A stretch of 62,230 bases of DNA from Methylococcales bacterium. Lineage in GTDB: Bacteria; Pseudomonadota; Gammaproteobacteria; Methylococcales; Methylomonadaceae. The stretch is from assembly GCA_030654015.1 (NCBI GenBank), contig JAURYI010000019.1:1-62230 (forward strand), in the 5' to 3' direction. Under the pieces are notes generated by a model. It searched no databases. It was not told the origin of the DNA and saw only the letters and a program-made list of their open reading frames with translations. Made by a program: the position numbers and the translations under genes. Below are positions 37,508 through 45,784 of this stretch, piece after piece (the stretch's first letter is position 1; each line of letters begins with the position of its first letter).

Positions 37508-39345
37508 GGTTTCTGTGTCAATAAAATGGGCATGGTTTCTACTTGATCGGGTGCAACATTGAGTAATCGTAACGCGCCAGTCATCACTTTAGAAAAGACA
37601 GGCGCGGACACCAGACCGCCGTAATATTGACCTGCGGACGGCTCATCAATCATTACTACAATAATAAGGCGCGGATTGCGTGCAGGAGCCATACCTGCAA
37701 ACACCGCAAAATAACTGCCACTGGTATACCCATGCGCACCACTGGCTTTTTTTACCGTGCCTGTTTTACCCGCTACCGTGTAACCATCGACACGCGCTTC
37801 ATACGCCGTCCCGTCTTTCATAATCACATTTTCCAGCATGGAGCGAATCGTTTTGGCTGTTTTGGCAGAAAACACCCGTTGCGGTTTATCGTCTTCATCC
37901 CGCTTGAGCAAACTGACGGAATGCAATATGCCGTCATCTGCCAAAGCGGTATAAGCGCGTGCCAACTGCACCGCAGACACGCTCAAGCCGTAACCAAATG
38001 ACATGGTTGCACGGTCAAAATCATGCCATTTTTTATAATCTAATAAGCGTCCGTTAGCTTCGCCTTCAAAACCTGCCTCTGCTGAACTGCCAAAGCCGAG
38101 TTTTTTATACACGCCCCAAAAATATTTCGGCGGCATTTTTAACGCCATCATACTCACGCCGATATTGCTGGATTTTTTGAGAACGTGCATTAAATCCAAT
38201 GAGCCGTAGTTATGTACATCTTTCACCACGTTGCTGCCGATTGGAAAACTTCCGTTGGTGTTAAACACGGTATTGGGCGTGACATACCCGCCCTCTAAAG
38301 CCGCCGCCGCAACAAACGGTTTAACGGTTGAACCCGGTTCAAAAATATCGGTTAAGGCGCGGTTACGGTATAAATTTTCCTGTAAACTTTTGCGTACATT
38401 GGGATTAAACGTCGGCTGATTAACGGCGGCTAAAATTTCACCGTTTTTGGCATCCAATACCACCAATGCACCCGATTTAGCGCGATTTTCGTTCACCGCT
38501 AACTGCAATTCCCGATAGGCTAAATATTGAATACGCTGGTCGATACTCAACTCAATATTTTTTCCAGACACTGGCTCTTTGATATTTTCCACATCGTCAA
38601 TGATGCGTCGTAAGCCATCTCGAATGACGCGCTTACTACCCGCCGTGCCTTTTAATACTTTTTCGTAACCCGCTTCCATGCCTTCCTGACCGACATCATC
38701 CAGATCCGTAAAACCGATCAAATGCGCGGCGACACCGCCTGTGGGATAAAAACGTTTAAATTCTCTGTCAAAATACACGCCGACCAGTTTTAAGGCTTTG
38801 ACCTGTTCACTGAGATCGGGGCTTATTTGCCGTGCTATATAAGCAAACTGTTTATGTGAATCATCGCTCAACATATCCAGCACTTTGCCCTTGGGCAAAT
38901 CAAGCAGCTTTTCCATTTGCGCAATTTTCAGCACTTTTTGCTTTTTATACTCGGCTAGTACCGCCGCTTTTTGTTCGTCAGTTAATGGCACACTCAACTG
39001 ACGACTGGCTTTGAACTCTTTTTCCAGTTGCTTAAGCTGGTTTTTATCATCCATTTTGAGTTCACGCGGATTGACCGATATAGACTCCACGGGCGTACTA
39101 ATCGCTAACGGTGCGCCGCTTCTATCAGTAATCATGCCTCTGTAGGCAGACACTTCTTCGTCATCGACCAGCCGCATATCGCCCTGATCTTTCAGAAATT
39201 TTTTATTTAAAACCTGTAAATCAATGGCACGACACACCAGCACCGCCATACAGCTCATCATAAAAATAACCAGCACTTTTCGTCTGCCCGAAAAATCGCT
39301 GGTCAGTTTTTTCGTCTCGTTACTGTTGCCTCGAAAATCTAACAT
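37504..39345 (-). CDS. ftsI: Septal transpeptidase FtsI (PBP3)
   Basis: The class B penicillin-binding protein that crosslinks septal murein, partner of FtsW. One membrane helix lies at about residues 23-40. The transpeptidase motifs are S339-T-V-K342, S392-S-N394 and K527-T-G-T530. Between the membrane helix and the pedestal, about residues 98-165, lies a Lys/Glu-rich helical stretch (KNQLKQLEKEFKASRQ and AEYKKQKVLKIAQMEK) that seems longer than in Escherichia coli FtsI, and the total of 613 residues is also above the usual ~580. It starts directly after ftsL with no gap. Confidence 0.97.
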   Translation of the reverse strand: MLDFRGNSNETKKLTSDFSGRRKVLVIFMMSCMAVLVCRAIDLQVLNKKFLKDQGDMRLVDDEEVSAYRGMITDRSGAPLAISTPVESISVNPRELKMDDKNQLKQLEKEFKASRQLSVPLTDEQKAAVLAEYKKQKVLKIAQMEKLLDLPKGKVLDMLSDDSHKQFAYIARQISPDLSEQVKALKLVGVYFDREFKRFYPTGGVAAHLIGFTDLDDVGQEGMEAGYEKVLKGTAGSKRVIRDGLRRIIDDVENIKEPVSGKNIELSIDQRIQYLAYRELQLAVNENRAKSGALVVLDAKNGEILAAVNQPTFNPNVRKSLQENLYRNRALTDIFEPGSTVKPFVAAAALEGGYVTPNTVFNTNGSFPIGSNVVKDVHNYGSLDLMHVLKKSSNIGVSMMALKMPPKYFWGVYKKLGFGSSAEAGFEGEANGRLLDYKKWHDFDRATMSFGYGLSVSAVQLARAYTALADDGILHSVSLLKRDEDDKPQRVFSAKTAKTIRSMLENVIMKDGTAYEARVDGYTVAGKTGTVKKASGAHGYTSGSYFAVFAGMAPARNPRLIIVVMIDEPSAGQYYGGLVSAPVFSKVMTGALRLLNVAPDQVETMPILLTQKP

Positions 39346-39612
39346 TTACGGTTTTATATAGATAATTTTTTCGTGTACAGGCAGAACCAGTTTTAATTTT
39401 TCCCGCGCAACGGCTTCAACGCGATTTTGTTCGGCAAATGTTGTCAATTCCAATTGCGTTTGACCCCATTCAACTTCACGCAAATCCAATTCCCGTTCCT
39501 GCTTTTGAATGTCGATAAACAGCAATCGTGAATAATATTTGCTGTAAATAACCGCCAGAGCCGTTATCAACAACACGACTCCTAGCACACCTACAATTCG
39601 GTTGACTATCAC
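39346..39612 (-). CDS. ftsL: Cell division protein FtsL
   Basis: A small bitopic divisome protein that forms a coiled coil with FtsB. The 88 residues comprise a short N-terminus, one membrane helix (about residues 7-24) and a leucine-zipper-like periplasmic helix (IQKQERELDLREVEWGQTQL) followed by REKLKLVLP. Position between rsmH (four-base overlap) and ftsI is canonical, and this supports the assignment more than the weakly conserved sequence does. Confidence 0.94.
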   Translation of the reverse strand: MIVNRIVGVLGVVLLITALAVIYSKYYSRLLFIDIQKQERELDLREVEWGQTQLELTTFAEQNRVEAVAREKLKLVLPVHEKIIYIKP

Positions 39613-40538
39613 ACAACCCTCTGGGCAACACGCATGACCGCACTGCGTGATCTGGGGTTTTGCGCCACTTCCTGCGCGTCGGCAGTCAAGGCTTTACTGA
39701 CTTTCTTTAATAAACCTTTCGCCATATCAACTTCTTTAATCGGTAATCGACTGGGATTGTATTTCGCACCTGATTCATTCTTAATGAAGCGTTTGACGAT
39801 TCTGTCTTCCAAAGAATGAAAAGAAATCACTACTAATCGCCCTTCTGGTTTCAATACCCGCACTGCCTGTTGCAGCACGTCTTTTAATTCATCCAACTCA
39901 CGATTAATTTCAATGCGAATGGCTTGAAAAGTGCGCGTCGCAGGGTGTTTGTGTTTCTCGCGCATCGGAATCGCATTTTCACACAGTTCAGCCAGTTGCC
40001 GAGTGGTGGTAATGGGCGTGTGCGCTCTGGTTTCAACCACGGCTTTTGCAACGCGGCGGGAAAATTTCTCTTCACCGTATTCAAATAAAATTTTAACTAA
40101 ATACGCTTCATCAACCGTCGCCAGCCATTGTTCAGCGGAAACGCCTGCCGAACCATCCATGCGCATATCCAGTGGGCCATCACGCAAAAAACTGAAACCT
40201 CTTTCGGGGTTATCCAGTTGCGGTGAAGATACGCCTAGATCTATTAAAATGCCGTCAATCTGACCGAGTAAGCCCTCGTTAGCAACGGTATTTTCCAGTT
40301 CGGAAAAACAACTGTGCTTGAGTGTAAATCGCTTATCCTTCAACATAGCTTGTGCATAATCTGAATTAACCGCATCCAGATCCCTATCAAACGCCAGCAA
40401 ACGTCCGTTTTCGCCCAACTGATTCAAAATCCCCTGACTGTGTCCGCCGCGCCCGAAGGTACAATCCAGATAAACACCGTCTTCTTTAATCGCCAACTGT
40501 TGCAATGCTTCTGCAAACATAACGGGTAAATGTGTCAC
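39609..40538 (-). CDS. rsmH: 16S rRNA m4C1402 methyltransferase RsmH
   Basis: Methylates N4 of C1402 in the ribosomal P site. AdoMet motifs are LDCTFGRGGHSQGIL near the N-terminus and GILIDLGVSSPQLDNPERGFSF; LVVISFHSLEDRIVK lies near the C-terminus, followed by NPRSRSAVMRVAQR. Length 309. It lies 16 bases after mraZ, as usual. Confidence 0.98.
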   Translation of the reverse strand: MTHLPVMFAEALQQLAIKEDGVYLDCTFGRGGHSQGILNQLGENGRLLAFDRDLDAVNSDYAQAMLKDKRFTLKHSCFSELENTVANEGLLGQIDGILIDLGVSSPQLDNPERGFSFLRDGPLDMRMDGSAGVSAEQWLATVDEAYLVKILFEYGEEKFSRRVAKAVVETRAHTPITTTRQLAELCENAIPMREKHKHPATRTFQAIRIEINRELDELKDVLQQAVRVLKPEGRLVVISFHSLEDRIVKRFIKNESGAKYNPSRLPIKEVDMAKGLLKKVSKALTADAQEVAQNPRSRSAVMRVAQRVV

Positions 40539-40554
40539 TAACCAATCTCCCGTA

Positions 40555-41022
40555 TTAAAAAGATAAAGACTCTAATTCTTCAAAGCCTTCATTATCATCG
40601 CTATTCAGCCATTCATTTTCTTTGGCTGTCCATGCTTGATCGTTCCAGATTTCAAACTTGTTAAGCTGACCGACCAACACCACTTTTTTATCCAATCCTG
40701 CAAACTTTCTTAATTGCTCAGGTAACAATAAGCGACCCTGTTTATCCATGTCGCATTCAGAGGCATTGCCAATCACAAAGCGTCTTAATTTACCTGCCAT
40801 TTTATTCAACGTGGGTAATTTACTGATGGTTTGTTCAAGTCGCTCCCATTCAGGCAACGGATACAGCCATAGACACCCTGTCTCACCCGTACAACGCTCA
40901 TTCACTGCCACAGTGACAACCAGTTGACCCTCGGCACAGTCCTGCAATTCCTCTCGATAACGAGTCGGAATGGAAAGGCGACCCTTGTCATCCAGATTGA
41001 TTGCACTGATACCTCGAAACAA
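40555..41022 (-). CDS. mraZ: Transcriptional regulator MraZ
   Basis: An AbrB-like DNA-binding protein that represses the dcw cluster by binding direct repeats in its own promoter. Two SpoVT/AbrB domains are seen, with DDKGRLSIPTRYRE and MDKQGRLLLPEQLRKF as the signature turns. The first codon is not ATG: a TTG at 41022 gives (M)FRGISAINLDDKGRLS, which matches the usual MFRG start, and GGGGG lies five bases before it. A TTG at 41037 would add five residues. First gene of the cluster; operator repeats lie immediately upstream. Confidence 0.95.
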   Translation of the reverse strand: MFRGISAINLDDKGRLSIPTRYREELQDCAEGQLVVTVAVNERCTGETGCLWLYPLPEWERLEQTISKLPTLNKMAGKLRRFVIGNASECDMDKQGRLLLPEQLRKFAGLDKKVVLVGQLNKFEIWNDQAWTAKENEWLNSDDNEGFEELESLSF

Positions 41023-41030
41023 AATGCCCC

Positions 41031-41073
41031 CAATCAACCAATAAAAACCACTTTACACCACTTTTCCCCACAC
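41031..41073 (-). promoter_or_regulatory. MraZ operator, four direct repeats with 10-bp spacing
   Basis: On the minus strand the boxes TGGGG, TGGTG, TGGTT and TGGTT start ten bases apart between the -10 element and the mraZ start. Regularly spaced TGGKG-type repeats in front of mraZ are the known binding site of the ring-shaped MraZ octamer. The site would overlap the transcription start, which fits autorepression. Confidence 0.8.
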
Positions 41074-41079
41074 ACAGGC

Positions 41080-41108
41080 ACTATAAATTCCAAACTGTGC
41101 ATAGTCAA
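41080..41108 (-). promoter_or_regulatory. Sigma-70 promoter of the dcw cluster
   Basis: The minus strand reads TTGACT (41108-41103), a 17-base spacer, and TATAGT (41085-41080), close to the sigma-70 consensus at the ideal distance. Transcription would begin near 41073, about 50 bases before the mraZ TTG and inside the MraZ operator. Confidence 0.8.
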
Positions 41109-41410
41109 GAATGATTTAAATTACAATCTTTGTTTTTTGACAATGACTTACGCACCATTTGGCGTTAAATTTAAACAAATACCGCATGGTATCAATGAAG
41201 TGGGTAAGATTATTAAAGTGATACCTTTAAGCGTACATTCAGTAAGTTTTCTATCCATACGCACCAAGTCGGCTTATTAGCCCTATTTAATCGCACCGTA
41301 TTAAAGCGGCTTTTTTATACATTGGTAGCAAATCAAGCCCGAAATTGAAGTAAAATGGATGGTTTTACACAACTTACGCCGTTAATCTCAAACGGACAGC
41401 AAAGGCAGAC

Positions 41411-42520
41411 ATGAAAAATTATAAAATCGCAGTATTAGCGGGTGACGGTATCGGCCCTGAAATCACCAAAGAAGCCATCAAAGTGCTTAAAGTCGTTGAA
41501 GAACGCAATGACGTAACCTTTGAATTAATGCCTGCTGCGTTTGGCGCGTGTGCTTATTTTGAATTTGGTGATGCGTTTCCGCAATCCACTATTGATATTT
41601 GCGATGCCGCCGATGCTATTTTGAAAGGCCCGATTGGTTTGAGTCATGAAGAATCCAAACTGATTCCAATTGATAAACAACCCGAACGTGGCGCGTTATT
41701 GCCGATGCGTCGTCGTTACAACACCTATGCCAATTTCAGACCTGTGTCATTACCTAAAGCCTTGGCGCATTTTTCACCGTTAAAACCTGAAATTATCGGC
41801 GAAGGCATTGATATTATTATGGTCAGAGAATTGGTCGGCGGGCTGTATTTTGGCAACAAAGAAATGGGCGTGAATGAACAAGGCTTGCGTTATGTCAAAG
41901 AAACGCTGGAATATGATGAAAATCAAATTCGTCAGATTTTGGTTCAAGCGTTCAAACTGGCGCGTAAACGTAAAAAAACCCTGCATAATATTCACAAAAG
42001 CAACGTCTTAAAATCCAGCGTGTTGTGGAATGAAATTTTAGACGAAGTGGCAGTTGATTATCCTGATGTCACTGTTTACCAGCAATTAGTCGATTCAGCC
42101 GCTACTAATCTGTGCCTGAAACCCACGCAGTTTGATGTCATGGTCATGGAAAATATGTTCGGCGACATTTTAAGCGACCAAGGCGGCGGTATTTTAGGCT
42201 CATTAGGCTTAATGCCGTCTGCGTGTATCGGCCCAGACAAAGCCTATTACGAACCTTCACATGGTTCTGCACCTGACATCGCAGGCAAAAACATTGCCAA
42301 TCCCTACTCCATGATAGGCTCAGTTGCCATGATGCTGGAAAACAGCTTTGACATGGAAGCCGAAGCTAAAAACATCTGGGCAGCGATGCAAGCAGTCTTC
42401 GCTGACGGCTATTCAACCGCTGATTTATCGAAAGCCGATAGCGGCGTGAAAATGATTAGCACTGTTGAGTTTGGCGATAAAGTCGTTGAGAAATTGAGAG
42501 CAATGCCGAAAGTGGCTTGA
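41411..42520 (+). CDS. Isocitrate/isopropylmalate dehydrogenase family, probably 3-isopropylmalate dehydrogenase
   Basis: A 369-residue NAD-dependent beta-decarboxylating dehydrogenase. It shows LAGDGIGPEITKEA at the N-terminus, the substrate-binding arginines in ALLPMRRRYNTYANFRPV, the Tyr region MVRELVGGLYFG, the catalytic Lys in HKSNVL, the metal-binding Asp run MFGDILSDQGGG and YEPSHGSAPDIAGKNIANP for NAD. The pattern fits LeuB (leucine synthesis), but it diverges from standard gammaproteobacterial LeuB and no leuC, leuD or leuA lies here. It may be a paralogue acting on a related 2-hydroxy acid. The gap 41110-41410 upstream holds no convincing gene. Confidence 0.8.
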   Translation: MKNYKIAVLAGDGIGPEITKEAIKVLKVVEERNDVTFELMPAAFGACAYFEFGDAFPQSTIDICDAADAILKGPIGLSHEESKLIPIDKQPERGALLPMRRRYNTYANFRPVSLPKALAHFSPLKPEIIGEGIDIIMVRELVGGLYFGNKEMGVNEQGLRYVKETLEYDENQIRQILVQAFKLARKRKKTLHNIHKSNVLKSSVLWNEILDEVAVDYPDVTVYQQLVDSAATNLCLKPTQFDVMVMENMFGDILSDQGGGILGSLGLMPSACIGPDKAYYEPSHGSAPDIAGKNIANPYSMIGSVAMMLENSFDMEAEAKNIWAAMQAVFADGYSTADLSKADSGVKMISTVEFGDKVVEKLRAMPKVA

Positions 42521-42530
42521 TACTCCTCAT

Positions 42531-42563
42531 AAACCTGCGAGGTATTTAAAACCTTGCAGGTTT
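42531..42563. repeat. Palindrome (AACCTGCGAGGTT family), copy 2
   Basis: The arms AAACCTGCGAGGT and ACCTTGCAGGTTT pair with one mismatch around ATTTAAA. This is the same core as the perfect palindrome at 18854-18888. It lies ten bases after the dehydrogenase stop and may act there as a terminator-like hairpin. Confidence 0.75.
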
Positions 42564-42615
42564 GCATTTTGCTAGAAAATTTGCCCGCCGTGCATCACTT
42601 TAATTGAGGTTTAAA

Positions 42616-43800
42616 ATGAGCGATAAGCCGTCCACAATCAAATCAACCCCATTCCCTGAAATACCCTCCTCTGTCAGGCTGGCAATTCTGCTACCTACCT
42701 TCAGATGGACACCGACAGCGCGGTCTATTATCGGTGCGATGGTCGGTGTTGCTAGTACCGAAGTTGCCGTATTAATCGCGGATAACAGTGAAACTCCTGA
42801 AAAGCACCAGTTTTTACAGGACATCAATCGCATTAATCCTTATGTGCTTGTCGCATCCCATGAAAAAAATATAGGTGCGCAAAATAATTTTTATTACCTG
42901 CTTGATTGGTCAAAAAATGTAGAGTTTGTCGCTATCATGGCGGACGATGACTGGATGTCGCCGACGTATTTTGTCGATGCTTATAAAACACTGCTGGACA
43001 ATCCGACGGCAAATGCAGCGGAAGCAGGCACGACGTTTATAGATTTTGGTGATGGCGAGCTGATTAAAAGCAATCAACCGTCGATGTGCGGACAATCGCC
43101 TATCGAAAGAATGCGGCACTGGAATGGTTTTGCGGGGCGTATCACTATGTATAACACGTCTCGACGTGCCACATTAGAAGCGGGGCTGCAATTTCTGCGA
43201 ACCAGCCCATTGCATGGCATGATACTGTTTGAAGATGTGTTTGAGTTAAGCCGATTGGCAACGGGGGATTTTCTCAGTGTCTCAGGACGCGGCTGTTTTG
43301 TGCATTATCCAGCACTGGATTCACGCGCAGGCGATGCCACGCAACGCTATTACGATTTGTTATATAAAAATGTCGGGCTGCACTATCAATTTGTTTATTT
43401 CACAGGACTGACCACGGCTATTCAATGCGCCATGTTTTTGATGGGCAATTATTCACCTATTAGCGACCCTGTGCAAAAAGCAATCTGCGGGCAGTATGTT
43501 TTTAAACACATTTTTGAAGGCAGTTTTTTACAAACCTTTTCAGGTGCATCGGGTCAGGAAGCGGGTTTCCAAATGTTCAAAAATTTTCCTGAGGTACTGG
43601 CTGGTTTTATCAAATTTTCTACTCCACCGTTTGCACAACAGCCTGTTTTTGATATTGAGTTAATTGACTGGTTTATGATGCTGCTACAGTTGTTTGAAGA
43701 AAAATCCGAGGGAAATGCCCCTTCTATCGCTGCACGTTTCACGCATTTTGTTCAAGCGACCGCTCCGTATGATGTCGGCGTAGGTCGTAGATTGGGGTAA
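42616..43800 (+). CDS. Family 2-like glycosyltransferase
   Basis: A 394-residue protein with a GT-A domain at the N-terminus: LAILLPTFRWTPTARSII (nucleotide-binding strand), VLIADNSETPEK, NIGAQNNFYYLL and the metal-binding string VAIMADDDWMSPTYF. The second half is of a kind I do not recognise. Such enzymes add sugars to surface polysaccharide or proteins; the acceptor is unknown. GAGGT lies five bases before the ATG at 42616. It precedes an L,D-transpeptidase gene, so a role in the envelope is plausible. Confidence 0.82.
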   Translation: MSDKPSTIKSTPFPEIPSSVRLAILLPTFRWTPTARSIIGAMVGVASTEVAVLIADNSETPEKHQFLQDINRINPYVLVASHEKNIGAQNNFYYLLDWSKNVEFVAIMADDDWMSPTYFVDAYKTLLDNPTANAAEAGTTFIDFGDGELIKSNQPSMCGQSPIERMRHWNGFAGRITMYNTSRRATLEAGLQFLRTSPLHGMILFEDVFELSRLATGDFLSVSGRGCFVHYPALDSRAGDATQRYYDLLYKNVGLHYQFVYFTGLTTAIQCAMFLMGNYSPISDPVQKAICGQYVFKHIFEGSFLQTFSGASGQEAGFQMFKNFPEVLAGFIKFSTPPFAQQPVFDIELIDWFMMLLQLFEEKSEGNAPSIAARFTHFVQATAPYDVGVGRRLG

Positions 43801-43836
43801 AACACAACTCCACCCTATCAATTATTCAAAAATCCC

Positions 43837-44325
43837 ATGTCCCCTGATACTTACCTCGATATTTGCATCTCTACGCAACAACTTTCCCTTATCGAAAACG
43901 GACGAATACTAAAAACCTACCCCATTTCCACCGCTAAAAATGGCGCGGGTGAACGGATGGGCAGTGGCTGTACGCCTAGAGGTTGGCACCGTATTCGGGC
44001 AAAAATCGGCGCGGGATTGCCTTTATATAGTGTATTTAAAGCCAGACGCGCCACAGGTGAAATTTATACACCTGAACTTGCCGCGCAATGTCCAGAACGC
44101 GACTGGATTTTAACGCGCATTTTGTGGTTAGGCGGTTTAGAGCCGCATAAAAATCGTTACGGTCAGGTCGATACAACGTGGCGATATATTTATCTGCACG
44201 GCTGCCCTGATGAACTGATGAACGGACAAGCCGAGTCGCACGGCTGTATTCGCTTGTATAATGCCGATATGGTGGATTTATTTAATCGAGTTAAGGTAGG
44301 TATGAGAGTTTATAGTCATGAATAA
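43837..44325 (+). CDS. L,D-transpeptidase (YkuD domain), no signal peptide
   Basis: A 162-residue single-domain protein. The catalytic region reads YIYLHGCPDELM...ESHGCIRLYNADMVDLF, i.e. the HxnSHGCIRL motif with the nucleophilic Cys. L,D-transpeptidases make 3-3 crosslinks in murein or attach lipoproteins. There is no visible signal peptide or membrane helix, unusual for a wall enzyme; cytoplasmic members of the family exist but are poorly understood. Its end overlaps truA by eight bases. Confidence 0.9.
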   Translation: MSPDTYLDICISTQQLSLIENGRILKTYPISTAKNGAGERMGSGCTPRGWHRIRAKIGAGLPLYSVFKARRATGEIYTPELAAQCPERDWILTRILWLGGLEPHKNRYGQVDTTWRYIYLHGCPDELMNGQAESHGCIRLYNADMVDLFNRVKVGMRVYSHE

Positions 44326-45127
44326 AACCCGTATGGTGTTGGGGATTGAATACGATGGCAGTGGTTTTTATGGTTGGCAATGGCAAACACAACACCGCAA
44401 TATTCAGCAGGTATTGGAACAGGCATTGAGCAAAATTGCCAATCACCCTGTCACTGTGCAGTGCGCGGGGCGTACCGATACGGGCGTACACGCGCTGGAA
44501 CAGGTGGTGCATTTTGATACCACCACCACGCGCGAGCTGAAAGAGTGGTTACTGGGCGGCAACAGTTTTTTACCCGCTGATGTGCGCATTACTTGGGTAC
44601 AACCTGCTATCGGTGATTTTCATGCCCGTTACAGTGCGATTGCCCGCTTTTACCGTTATGTGATTTTAAATCGCCCGATTAAATCTGCATTATTCCGTAA
44701 TCAGGTAACGTGGCATTCCGCGCCGCTGGATGAACAAAAAATGCACCACGCCGCACAGGTGTTGATTGGGCAACATGATTTTTCTTCGTTTCGTGCGCAA
44801 GGCTGTCAGTCTAAAAGTCCGTGTCGATTGATGTACTTTATTGATGTACATCGAGACGACGACAAAGTCATCATTGATATTTCTGCCAATGCGTTTTTAC
44901 ATCACATGGTGCGTAATATTGCAGGCGTGCTAATGGCTATCGGTGCAGGTAAACAGCCTGTCGAATGGACACAGGAATTGCTTCATGTTAAAAGTCGTCA
45001 GCTCGGTGGTGTGACTGCACCGCCCGATGGTTTATATTTAGGTGCAGTGTATTATCCTGAGCAGTACGGCATTGCCAAACACTCTGTGTTTGATAAATTG
45101 CCTGACAATGCACGGCGGTTTGATTAA
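44318..45127 (+). CDS. truA: tRNA pseudouridine synthase A
   Basis: Converts U38-U40 in the anticodon arm of many tRNAs to pseudouridine. The catalytic Asp is in CAGRTDTGVHALEQVVHF, and the family strings LGIEYDGSGFYGWQWQ, FHARYSAIARFYRYVI and NAFLHHMVRNIAG are all present. The 269-residue length is normal. The start lies within the end of the L,D-transpeptidase gene. Confidence 0.98.
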   Translation: MNKTRMVLGIEYDGSGFYGWQWQTQHRNIQQVLEQALSKIANHPVTVQCAGRTDTGVHALEQVVHFDTTTTRELKEWLLGGNSFLPADVRITWVQPAIGDFHARYSAIARFYRYVILNRPIKSALFRNQVTWHSAPLDEQKMHHAAQVLIGQHDFSSFRAQGCQSKSPCRLMYFIDVHRDDDKVIIDISANAFLHHMVRNIAGVLMAIGAGKQPVEWTQELLHVKSRQLGGVTAPPDGLYLGAVYYPEQYGIAKHSVFDKLPDNARRFD

Positions 45128-45151
45128 ATCTACAACTCTAAGGTGATAAGT

Positions 45152-45775
45152 ATGAATAATTTTTTAGCGTGGCAAGTTCATGGTAATGCCGATAGTGGCG
45201 GCGGTCTGCTGGAGATGCTAACGGGATTACTGGCTTTTTTTGAAGGTTTAACGGCTTCGGGTTGGGGTGGATTTTTTAATACATTGATGCCCGCGCTGAC
45301 GAATATGAATAATATTCACCCGTTGCTAGTGCATTTTCCAATTGCCTTTTTATTCGTTTTTTTTCTATTCGATGTCGTCGCTTGTTTGGCAAAAAAACCG
45401 CAGTGGCGCGAAGTTGCCAGTTATTTATTGTATTTTGGCGCAGTCGGGGCGGTTTTTACTGTGATTGCGGGCTTGTCGGCGGCTTATTCGGTGCAGCATA
45501 ATGATGTTGTTCATGCCATTATGGAACGGCATGAGAGTTTGGGCATATCTGTGTTGACACTGGCAGTCATACTGTCTTTGTGGCGGCTAAAAAAAGGCGC
45601 ATCAATGTCAGGCGGGGCAAATACCTTTTTTCTTATTCTGTCAGGATTGATGTGCGTGCTGCTGGCACTGGCGGCGGATTTAGGCGGCTTGATGGTTTAT
45701 AAATACGGCACGGCGGTTGAGTTTGTTCCTTCGCAACCCGCAAGCGAAAGTAACCATCATGAACACGCGCATTAA
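45152..45775 (+). CDS. DUF2231 membrane protein
   Basis: A 207-residue protein with four or five membrane helices. The family hallmark is [20 protein letters not shown]; a second part, [20 protein letters not shown], carries the conserved His and a histidine-rich tail (SNHHEHAH) ends the protein. DUF2231 proteins are predicted heme- or metal-linked membrane proteins of unknown role. I chose the ATG at 45152 with AAGGTG in front; a GTG at 45143 is inside that ribosome site. Confidence 0.85.
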   Translation: MNNFLAWQVHGNADSGGGLLEMLTGLLAFFEGLTASGWGGFFNTLMPALTNMNNIHPLLVHFPIAFLFVFFLFDVVACLAKKPQWREVASYLLYFGAVGAVFTVIAGLSAAYSVQHNDVVHAIMERHESLGISVLTLAVILSLWRLKKGASMSGGANTFFLILSGLMCVLLALAADLGGLMVYKYGTAVEFVPSQPASESNHHEHAH

Positions 45776-45784
45776 TTCCATCGT

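Noticed and set aside
41143-41280. 45-codon frame between mraZ and the dehydrogenase gene
   Set aside because: No ribosome site, it begins just upstream of the dcw promoter region on the other strand, and the product shows no recognisable features.
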